Source: an uncultured Lachnospiraceae bacterium
GTDB lineage: Bacteria > Bacillota > Clostridia > Lachnospirales > Lachnospiraceae
NCBI GenBank assembly: GCA_910579425.1
Contig: CAJTVL010000087.1
Coordinates: 1 to 16,220, forward strand
DNA: 16,220 nt
Direction: 5' to 3'
Shown: positions 6,588-12,151 of the stretch, in pieces
Numbering within the stretch: the stretch's first letter is position 1
How the letters are laid out: every line of letters starts with the position of its first letter
Program-made: the position numbers and the translations under genes
The notes under the pieces: generated by a model
What the model was told of the DNA's origin: nothing
The model's input: only the letters and a program-made list of their open reading frames with translations
Databases searched by the model: none

Positions 6588-7833
6588 ATGGAGACAATAG
6601 AAAACACGCAGGAAAACAAGATGGGAGCCATGCCGGTCAACCGGCTTTTGATCAGTATGTCGCTGCCGATGATGATTTCTATGCTGGTGCAGGCGTTATA
6701 TAATATTATAGACAGTATTTTTGTGTCGCGCATTAATGAAAATGCCCTGACGGCGGTATCCCTGGCCTTTCCGCTGCAGTCGCTGATGATCGCGTTCGGC
6801 GTTGGGACGGGGGTAGGCATCAACGCCCTTTTGTCCAGAGCTCTGGGAGAAAAGGATTCCGAGAAGGTCAATAAGGCGGCGGTGAACGGTATTTTTCTGG
6901 ATGGGGTCAACTTTGTGATCTTTCTGCTTATCGGGCTGTTTGCCGCCACGCCTTTTTATCTGAGTCAGACAGGGGATGCGGGCGCTGATCAATATTATCC
7001 TGGATCCGATTTTTATATTCGGATATTTCGGCCTTCCGGCCATGGGGGTGGCGGGGGCGGCCATTGCCACGGTGATCGGACAAACCGTTGCCGGTATTGC
7101 GGCCGTGGCGGTCAATCTGAAAAAGAATACGGAGATAAAGCTGCAATTCAGAGGATTTCGGCCTGATATGGCGATTATCGGAGAGATTTACAAGGTGGGA
7201 GTTCCTTCTATCATTATGCAGTCCATCGGTTCTCTTATGACCTACGGCATGAATCAGATTCTGCTGGCCTTTACCTCCACGGCGGCCACTGTGTTCGGCG
7301 TATATTTTAAGCTGCAGAGCTTTGTGTTTATGCCCATCTTCGGGCTGAACAACGGCATGGTGCCCATTGTGGCGTACAATTTCGGAGCTAGGAACAAAGA
7401 GAGGCTGACCCGGACGGTGAAGCTGAGCATGGTTTATGCGGTTTGCCTGATGGCGGCAGGCTTTCTGGTGTTCCAGATTTTTCCGGCCCAGCTCTTTGCC
7501 ATGTTTGACGCTTCGGAAACCATGCTTGCCATTGGAGTACCGGCGCTTCGGATTATCAGCTTAAGCTTTGTCCTGGCGGGGTTTGGGATTGTCAGCGGCT
7601 CGGTCTTCCAGGCGCTGGGGAACGGGGTATACAGTCTCATCGTATCTGTGGCAAGGCAGCTTCTGGTGCTTCTCCCGGTGGCTTTCCTTCTTTCCCTGAC
7701 AGGGAATCTGAATGCGGTCTGGTGGGCCTTTCCCATTGCGGAGCTGGTATCCTTCGGCGTGTCGGTGTTTTTCCTGATACGGATTTATCGGAGAGTGATC
7801 AGGCATGTGGGGGAAGAGACAGGTTTCTGCTGA
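6588..7833 (+). pseudogene. MATE-family multidrug efflux transporter, internally deleted
   Basis: The gene starts well: AAGGAGG (6575-6581) six bases before ATG 6588, then METIENTQENKMGAMPVNRL and the first helices (LLISMSLPMMISMLVQALYN, IDSIFVSRINENALTAVSLA), typical of a MATE transporter. After GLFAATPFYLSQTGD (to about 6980) the frame leaves the family and stops at 7164-7166. The family resumes in a different frame from about 6970-6976 (QGMRALINIILDPIFIFGYF) and continues intact to TGFC at 7833. About 45-60 residues around the fourth and fifth helices are missing, judged from the usual length near 450. Because the deletion is also out of frame, no full transporter can be made. The remaining coding sequence is otherwise clean, so the lesion looks recent. 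Confidence 0.85.
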
Positions 7834-7904
7834 TTCATGAGGATCGTCTGCTTACATAACCGGAAAGTTCCGGGCCGGATCGATAATTACATAAATAAAC
7901 CAGA

Positions 7905-7942
7905 GGGTGTAAGGTCTGATTCAAAAGACTTTACACCCTTTT
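7905..7942 (+). terminator. Intrinsic terminator after the MATE remnant
   Basis: GGGTGTAAGGTCT (7905-7917) pairs with AGACTTTACACCC (7926-7938), a 13-bp stem with one G-U pair, around an eight-base loop; TTTT follows. It separates the MATE remnant from the sigma-factor operon. Confidence 0.85.
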
Positions 7943-8007
7943 AAAACCTTTTTCCAAAAAAATCGGTTATATTAATAGAATGATGCCTGTGGGAAAGGAG
8001 AGCGGAA

Positions 8008-8550
8008 GTGAATGACAGAACTCTGATCTGGAAAATACAGCAGGGACAAAAAGAGCTCCTGAATGAAATCGCGGAAAAATATTATGACGATATTTACCGG
8101 TTCTGCTGCTATCTCACGGGGCAGAGCCAGGACGCCTACGACCTGGCCCAGGAAACCTTTCTCAGGTTCATAAGATATGTGGACCGTTACCGGTACAGGA
8201 ATTTGAAGGGATATCTGCTCACCATTGCCCGGAATGTCTGTATGGACTATTTGAGGCAGAATAAGGGCGAGGTGATTACGGATGCGCAGGGGAAGACACC
8301 GGAGGCGGAAGCGGGAGAGTGGGGAGCGTCCCGGGATGAGATTTCGGCGCTGGTGGAGAGGCAGTTTCTTTGGGGGGAGCTGTTAAAGCTTCCTCAGTTC
8401 CAGAGGGAAGCCCTGATCCTGTATTATTACAGCGGCTTGAAGATCAGGGAAATTGCCGTTATGACCGGTGTATCTGCTTCCACGGTGAAGTCAAGATTAA
8501 GGCAGGGAACGGAAAAGCTGAAAAGGGGGATGGAGGAGGACGGAAAATGA
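8008..8550 (+). CDS. ECF-type sigma-70 family RNA polymerase sigma factor
   Basis: The start is GTG 8008, seven bases after AAGGAG (7995-8000). The 180-residue protein has only regions 2 and 4, as in extracytoplasmic-function sigma factors. Region 2 (about 24-88) includes DIYRFCCYLTGQSQDAYDLA and QETFLRFI, followed by NLKGYLLTIARNVCMDYLR. Region 4 (about 125-175) includes LPQFQREALILYYYSGLKIR and the helix-turn-helix EIAVMTGVSASTVKSRLRQG. Between them lies an acidic linker. It recruits core polymerase to a small promoter set, commonly including its own operon. Its stop overlaps the next start in ATGA (8547-8550), and three transport-related genes follow without a gap, so the transporter is its most likely target. 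I could not identify a convincing ECF-type promoter upstream; TATATT near 7968 is only a possible -10. Confidence 0.92.
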   Translation: MNDRTLIWKIQQGQKELLNEIAEKYYDDIYRFCCYLTGQSQDAYDLAQETFLRFIRYVDRYRYRNLKGYLLTIARNVCMDYLRQNKGEVITDAQGKTPEAEAGEWGASRDEISALVERQFLWGELLKLPQFQREALILYYYSGLKIREIAVMTGVSASTVKSRLRQGTEKLKRGMEEDGK

Positions 8551-9323
8551 AGGAAAAAGGTGTGTGGGAAAAGGAATTTGCAGTGCTGCAGGACGGGCTT
8601 TTGCCCGACGGGAGAAAGAGGGCGGCGGCGCTTGCGCGTATTGGCAAAGCGGTGAGCGAAAAGAAAATCCGCAGCACCCCTTCTCTTGCCCGCAGGCTGT
8701 ATGTGCAGATCCGGTATATGGAAAAGTGGTATTTGATTTTTCCGGTTTTTATGGCGGCAGGGCTTTTGGGAGTGATCAGGCTGCTGAGCCGGGAGGAGGG
8801 CTGCCGGATGGAGTTTGTCTCCCTGTTATCCTCGGGCATTGCCTTTATGGGGATTTTTGGAGCCATCAGCGTCAGCAGGATTTTTGCAAATCATATGGGG
8901 GAGTTGGAAGCCTCCTGCTTTTTCCATGTGGGCGAGATCGTGGCAGTGCGCATGATTCTTTCGGGACTGGTCAACGGCGTGGTTATCCTCGCATGCGCTT
9001 TCGTCCTGAAAGGATGGATGAGGGAGGAGCTTTTGAAGGTGCTGCTCTATATCCTGACGCCCTTTCTGGTTTCAAACTGTATGTATTTTGCGGTTTTTCT
9101 TTTTCTTCGGGAAAAAAATATGCTGTTTGTATTTCTGGCGGCCGGGGCGGTGTGCGCCTGCCTGTGGCTGATTCTGCTGTGTACCCCATGGGCTTATGAG
9201 GAGGGGATGCTGAGCGCCTGGATGCTGCTGCTTTTGGCCTCTGTGGTTGTATTTGGCGCGGAAACGGCTCTTATGCTGGGACAGATCAGGGAAGGAGAGA
9301 TAGTATGCTCACACTGGAATTAA
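8547..9323 (+). CDS. Polytopic membrane protein, possible anti-sigma partner
   Basis: I do not recognise this 258-residue protein. The start ATG 8547 overlaps the sigma factor stop (ATGA), so translation is coupled. A charged N-terminal cytoplasmic region (about 1-58) carries an amphipathic stretch rich in Arg/Lys (DGRKRAAALARIGKAVSEKK). Six or so membrane helices follow, for example WYLIFPVFMAAGLLGVIRLL, LLSSGIAFMGIFGAISVSRI, ILSGLVNGVVILACAFVL, LFVFLAAGAVCACLWLILL and WMLLLLASVVVFGAETALML. A soluble N-terminus ahead of membrane helices, in the position right after an ECF sigma gene, is where anti-sigma factors sit. It has no HxxxCxxC zinc motif, so this role is inferred from context only. 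It could equally be a transporter accessory subunit. Its last 19 bases overlap the ATPase gene. Confidence 0.75.
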   Translation: MKEKGVWEKEFAVLQDGLLPDGRKRAAALARIGKAVSEKKIRSTPSLARRLYVQIRYMEKWYLIFPVFMAAGLLGVIRLLSREEGCRMEFVSLLSSGIAFMGIFGAISVSRIFANHMGELEASCFFHVGEIVAVRMILSGLVNGVVILACAFVLKGWMREELLKVLLYILTPFLVSNCMYFAVFLFLREKNMLFVFLAAGAVCACLWLILLCTPWAYEEGMLSAWMLLLLASVVVFGAETALMLGQIREGEIVCSHWN

Positions 9324-10186
9324 ACCATTTAAGGAAGCAGTACAAAAATAAGACGGCGGTCAATGACCTTTCTCTGGAGCTTAAGGAAGGCGTTTACGGG
9401 CTGCTGGGGGCAAACGGTGCGGGCAAAACCACAGTCCTTCGGATGCTCTGTGATATTTTAAGACCCACATCGGGGAGTGTTCTGTGCAACGGGACGCCGA
9501 TTCGGGAGATGGGCGGAGAATACCGGCGGATGCTGGGGTATCTGCCTCAGGATTTCGGCTATTATCCTGACATGAAGGCGGGGCGTTATCTGCATTATCT
9601 CGCGGAGCTGAAAGCCCTTCCTCCGGAGCTGATCGGGAGCAAAACCCAGGAGCTGCTGCAGATGGTAGAGCTCTATGAGGCGAGAAATAAGAAAATCAGG
9701 ACTTTTTCCGGCGGCATGCTGCGGCGTCTTGGCATTGCCCAGGCCATGCTGAATGATCCGGAGATACTCATATTGGATGAGCCCACTGCAGGGCTGGATC
9801 CCAAGGAGCGCATCCGTTTTCGGAATATTATCAGTGCCTTTTCCAGAAACAGGATCGTAATTCTCTCCACCCATATTGTCTCGGACGTGGAGTATATTGC
9901 GGACAGGATCCTTTTGATGAAGCAGGGGGAACTGATCCTGCAGGGAAATTTGAGCCAGGTTACGGAAAAGCTCCGGGGCTGTGTCTGGGAGTGTACGGCG
10001 CAGGCCGGACAGGCCGAAGCGCTGAATGAGCGGTATGCGGTTTCCAATCTGAGAAACTGCGGGGACAAGGTGAGCCTGCGGATCGTAGCGGAGGAAAAAC
10101 CAACAGAGGATGCGCTGCCTGCGGAGCCTAACCTGGAGGATGTGTATCTGTACTATTTTACGGAGAAAGAGAGCAGGGAGGGATAG
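9305..10186 (+). CDS. ABC transporter ATP-binding protein
   Basis: This is a 293-residue single-nucleotide-binding-domain protein of the ABC-2 (drug/peptide exporter) type. It shows Walker A GANGAGKT (35-42), Q-loop Q82, signature FSGGM (134-138), Walker B ILILDEP (154-160), D-loop GLD (163-165) and switch histidine H190, followed by a C-terminal domain of about 90 residues. The Shine-Dalgarno AAGGAG (9291-9296) lies eight bases before ATG 9305, and the start overlaps the upstream gene by 19 bases. It should energise the permease encoded three bases downstream. All catalytic residues are present. The cargo cannot be inferred; neighbours with an ECF sigma factor suggest a role in envelope stress or peptide-antibiotic defence. 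Confidence 0.93.
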   Translation: MLTLELNHLRKQYKNKTAVNDLSLELKEGVYGLLGANGAGKTTVLRMLCDILRPTSGSVLCNGTPIREMGGEYRRMLGYLPQDFGYYPDMKAGRYLHYLAELKALPPELIGSKTQELLQMVELYEARNKKIRTFSGGMLRRLGIAQAMLNDPEILILDEPTAGLDPKERIRFRNIISAFSRNRIVILSTHIVSDVEYIADRILLMKQGELILQGNLSQVTEKLRGCVWECTAQAGQAEALNERYAVSNLRNCGDKVSLRIVAEEKPTEDALPAEPNLEDVYLYYFTEKESREG

Positions 10187-10189
10187 AGG

Positions 10190-11335
10190 ATGAGACTGGT
10201 GAGGGAAGAAGTATATAAAATTTGCAGCCGGAGGATTGTGAAGGTCAGTTTTGGGGCGGTGCTTGCAGGGATTGTGCTCATTTTTATGGTCATCGGCCCC
10301 TGGGAGGAGCGCTGCAGTATCGGAAGCGGAGAGAGCAGGCAGGATTATTCCAAATTTGACGCTATTGCCAGGGATAAGGAGCTGGCAGCAGAATTTGAAG
10401 GGGTTCTGGCAGACGATGTGGTCAGCAGGATGGCGCAGACCTGCTTTTTTCAGGAGTATGCCGCAAACGGAACCGTTACAAACCGCAATTACATAAATAC
10501 ATTTTTTACAAGGAACGGACTGACGGACGGCATCTTTAACGGACCGGAGCCTGTAAAGGCAACCCGGACTCTCCCGCTGGGGAGCACGGCCATGGGCAGC
10601 CTGACCGGAGAGCCGGTGTACTTTACTTATGTGCGGGGCTGGCAGGTGTTGAAGGAGCTTTTCAGTGTGGGAGCGCTGTTGATGGGGGTGTTTGTGATTA
10701 TTGCCCTTTCCTCCGTATTTTCGGAGGAGTATTCCCTGAAAACCATATCTGTCCTTCTGGCCACGGCCCACGGAAAAACCAGGGACATCCTGGCAAAGCT
10801 GGCGGCCGGAGTGGTGCTTTGCGTGGGAGTATTCGGGATCTGTACAAGCCTTATGGTTCTTCTGTGCGGCTGTGTTTACGGCTTTCAGGGACTTGGGTGC
10901 TTTGCAGGGATGCTGGAAGGAAGCTGGATGCCTTCCAGGGAATGGATGGTGAGCGTGAGTTATATCTCCATTGGAGCCTTTTTTGTACGCTATTTTCTTC
11001 TGGCGCTGTCCGGGCTGCTGCTTCTGGCGGTGTTTACGCTCTTTGCCTCCGCGGTTTCCGAACAGAATTTTACGGCGTTGATTCTGGGGCTGGTTTTCTT
11101 TCTGCTTCCTGTCCTTTTGTGGATACTTTATGAGATGAACTTTATGCGGATGAGTCCCAAGGTTTCTCTCTTTTTTAAAAGCCTGATCTGCTGCAGCCCC
11201 ATTTATTCCTGCTTTGATGTCATAGAGCAGGTGACGACAAAGTCCATGCTTCTGTTTCGGGGCGGAGAGTCCGCCGCGATTGCCATTCCCTGCCTCTGGG
11301 TGATGGTTTGGAGGTACAGGAATTATCAGGGGTAG
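10190..11335 (+). CDS. ABC-2-like transporter permease
   Basis: The 381-residue membrane protein begins three bases after the ATPase stop, with GGGAGGG just ahead. An N-terminal helix (about 18-37, SFGAVLAGIVLIFMVIG) is followed by a roughly 110-residue hydrophilic, probably extracellular loop. Then come about five more helices, for example ELFSVGALLMGVFVIIALSS, AAGVVLCVGVFGICTSLMVL, YFLLALSGLLLLAVFTLFAS, ALILGLVFFLLPVLLWILY and AIAIPCLWVMVW. A cytoplasmic segment EEYSLKTISVLLATAHGKTR after the second helix matches the coupling region of ABC-2 permeases, where a G-K/R-T/S pattern recurs. The C-terminus WRYRNYQG is also typical. With the upstream ATPase it likely forms a dimeric exporter. The direction and substrate are unknown. 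Confidence 0.85.
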   Translation: MRLVREEVYKICSRRIVKVSFGAVLAGIVLIFMVIGPWEERCSIGSGESRQDYSKFDAIARDKELAAEFEGVLADDVVSRMAQTCFFQEYAANGTVTNRNYINTFFTRNGLTDGIFNGPEPVKATRTLPLGSTAMGSLTGEPVYFTYVRGWQVLKELFSVGALLMGVFVIIALSSVFSEEYSLKTISVLLATAHGKTRDILAKLAAGVVLCVGVFGICTSLMVLLCGCVYGFQGLGCFAGMLEGSWMPSREWMVSVSYISIGAFFVRYFLLALSGLLLLAVFTLFASAVSEQNFTALILGLVFFLLPVLLWILYEMNFMRMSPKVSLFFKSLICCSPIYSCFDVIEQVTTKSMLLFRGGESAAIAIPCLWVMVWRYRNYQG

Positions 11336-11387
11336 AGGCGTTCGGCGGCGTGGGTATGAAACAAGGAAAGCATGTGAAATTTTGTGT

Positions 11388-11415
11388 TTGACAAGCAGGC
11401 AAATGCTGGTATAAT
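11388..11415 (+). promoter_or_regulatory. Near-consensus promoter of a short plus-strand RNA
   Basis: TTGACA (11388-11393), a 16-base spacer and TATAAT (11410-11415) preceded by TGG (11407-11409, extended -10) make this the strongest promoter in the window. No protein gene follows it; the transcript would start near 11422 and meet the terminator hairpin at 11483-11537. Confidence 0.85.
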
Positions 11416-11421
11416 ATACTT

Positions 11422-11537
11422 AACAGGACAGTCGGAAGGTGAGTGCCAGTCACCTGACCCGGCGAATAAAACTTAAAACTATTAAGAAATAGCCGTCAGC
11501 TCTTGCCAGAGAAATAGGACGGCTATTTCTTATTTTT
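11422..11537 (+). ncRNA. Short RNA, candidate type I antitoxin RNA
   Basis: The predicted transcript runs about 115 nt from the strong promoter to a terminator. It contains no plausible coding sequence. It holds a 5' stem-loop, AGGTGA (11437-11442) with TCACCT (11450-11455) around GTGCCAG, then an A-rich single-stranded stretch and the 15-bp terminator stem. Its 3' end is antisense to the last codon or two and the 3' region of the small toxin gene on the other strand. Convergent genes overlapping at their 3' ends, with the regulatory RNA from the stronger promoter, are the layout of Bacillus TxpA/RatA and BsrG/SR4. The antitoxin role is inferred from this arrangement. Confidence 0.6.
11483..11537. 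terminator. Large perfect hairpin, terminator shared by convergent transcripts
   Basis: A 15-bp perfect stem (11483-11497 with 11518-11532; core AGAAATAGCCGTC) encloses a 20-base loop and is followed by TTTTT (11533-11537) on the plus strand. On the minus strand the T-stretch is weaker (TTAATAGTTTTAAG), so it may stop both RNAs with unequal strength. Confidence 0.85.
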
Positions 11538-11606
11538 CAAATTCAGAATTGCAACTACCAGTAACGCAATAGTAAGTATAATCTGCATTTCCTCATATGT
11601 ACTCAA
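11523..11606 (-). CDS. Holin-like small membrane toxin (type I toxin, TxpA/Hol_Tox-like)
   Basis: Reading the minus strand from a TTG start (11606-11604) gives 27 residues: STYEEMQ follows the initiator, then one hydrophobic helix IILTIALLVVAIL, then a basic tail NLKNKK. This is the plan of putative holin-like toxins: a short STYE(A/E) head, one helix and a Lys-rich end. The start is supported by AAGGTGGTGA (minus strand, about 11622-11613), nearly the full anti-16S match, at normal spacing. An internal ATG at 11588 would give 21 residues but lacks a ribosome binding site. Known relatives insert in the membrane and arrest the cell unless an antisense RNA holds them down; the plus-strand RNA 11422-11537 fits that part. 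I could not find a clear minus-strand promoter between 11640 and 11760. Confidence is limited by the tiny size and the TTG start. Confidence 0.65.
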   Translation of the reverse strand: MSTYEEMQIILTIALLVVAILNLKNKK

Positions 11607-11624
11607 TAATAATCACCACCTTCC

Positions 11625-11816
11625 ACAGGATGCTCGGATTGGGTGAGAGCACGTCCCCCGACTGCCCGGGTAAATATATTATGTTGTCATGGGTAGGCGT
11701 CCGCTGCGGACACGAAAAAATACGAAATGAAAAAAGATTTTTAGTGATCAGTTACAAGTATAGCAGAAGAAGGCGGAGGAAACAAGATAAAATGAAAAAA
11801 AATCCCCAAAACCGCA
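11625..11816. other. Intergenic stretch, probable toxin mRNA leader and nothing else clear
   Basis: No convincing gene lies here. On the minus strand it would be the 5' leader of the toxin mRNA. It contains the small dyad GTCCGC-T-GCGGAC (11699-11711) followed by an A-rich run. A short plus-strand reading frame beginning at 11792 has its stop inside the downstream promoter's -10 box and is unlikely to be translated. Confidence 0.3.
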
Positions 11817-11845
11817 TTGCATCCCCGGACAGGATATGGTAGAAT
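11817..11845 (+). promoter_or_regulatory. Promoter of the ABC-F leader and gene
   Basis: TTGCAT (11817-11822), a 17-base spacer and TAGAAT (11840-11845) with TGG directly before it (extended -10) form a good housekeeping promoter. Transcription would start near 11852, leaving a 300-nt leader before the ABC-F start codon. Confidence 0.7.
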
Positions 11846-11925
11846 ACAACATAGTTTAAGGAAAGGCGCCGAAGGGTGTAAGGTGGAGGAATGATTAGCA
11901 GATAGTTTCATTTGGAAAAGCAAAC

Positions 11926-12054
11926 ATGTATTGTCTAAGAGCCTGCTTTCGCGGTTTTGCCGGTATAAGACCGGTTTGCCAGGGGCAGAGGCTGTCGTTT
12001 GCGTATACCGAATCGGATTATCTTGCTGTTTACCTGAAGCCTTTTGCCTTATGA
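11926..12054 (+). CDS. Candidate leader peptide of the attenuator, 42 residues
   Basis: ATG 11926 opens a 42-codon frame beginning MYCLRACFRGFAGIRPVCQG and ending KPFAL, with TGA at 12052-12054 inside the CCTTATG hairpin arm. It spans the upstream copy of the terminator arm (codons 5-9) and the first stem, so ribosome movement through it would reshape the leader. The Shine-Dalgarno is weak (GGAAAAG about eight bases ahead). A shorter rival, ATG 11891 encoding only MISR, follows a better GGTGGAGG. I know no homologue. Treat as a candidate regulatory peptide, not an established gene. Confidence 0.35.
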   Translation: MYCLRACFRGFAGIRPVCQGQRLSFAYTESDYLAVYLKPFAL

Positions 12055-12084
12055 AATGACGCATAAGGGTCTTCTTTACGTGAG

Positions 12085-12122
12085 AGTCTGTTTTCGGATA
12101 CGAAAGCAGGCTTGATTTTTTT
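12085..12122 (+). terminator. Attenuator terminator ahead of the ABC-F gene
   Basis: AGTCTGTTTTCG (12085-12096) pairs with CGAAAGCAGGCT (12101-12112) over 12 positions including two G-U pairs, around the loop GATA, and seven Ts follow (12116-12122). It lies inside the leader, 29 bases before the ABC-F ATG, so it must be bypassed for expression. Confidence 0.8.
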
Positions 12123-12151
12123 GAGGAAAGATTTTTGTAAGGAGGGCGCCT

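Larger units (their letters stand above)
11852..12151 (+). promoter_or_regulatory. Attenuator leader of the ABC-F gene
   Basis: The 300-nt untranslated leader is packed with structure. There is a stem GCCGGT/ACCGGT (11959-11964 with 11970-11975). A stem CCTTATG/CATAAGG (12047-12053 with 12062-12068) is enclosed by GAAG (12036-12039) and CTTC (12071-12074). A terminator follows at 12085-12122. A copy of the terminator's 5' arm, AGCCTGCTTTCG (11940-11951), occurs about 145 bases upstream and is the exact complement of the 3' arm CGAAAGCAGGCT (12101-12112). Two segments thus compete for one partner. ABC-F resistance factors are often induced by ribosome-targeting drugs through ribosome-mediated attenuation, and this leader has the expected parts. 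Which pairing is the on-state cannot be decided by eye. Confidence 0.7.

Noticed and set aside
6976..7833. An independent 285-residue transporter starting at 6976
   Set aside because: It begins inside the MATE fold without a ribosome binding site and is simply the second half of the broken gene.
9458..10771. 437-codon minus-strand reading frame
   Set aside because: It is antisense to two well-supported ABC transporter genes and has unnatural composition (many His, Arg, Gln), so it is a shadow.
11597..11842. 81-codon plus-strand frame opposite the toxin leader
   Set aside because: It has no ribosome binding site, no family resemblance, and its stop lies inside the -10 box of the ABC-F promoter. 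The competing minus-strand toxin has a far better start signal.
11792..11842. 16-codon frame MKKNPQNRIASPDRIW as a leader peptide
   Set aside because: It ends at the promoter of the ABC-F transcript, so it would not be on that transcript. The GGAGG upstream is too far away.
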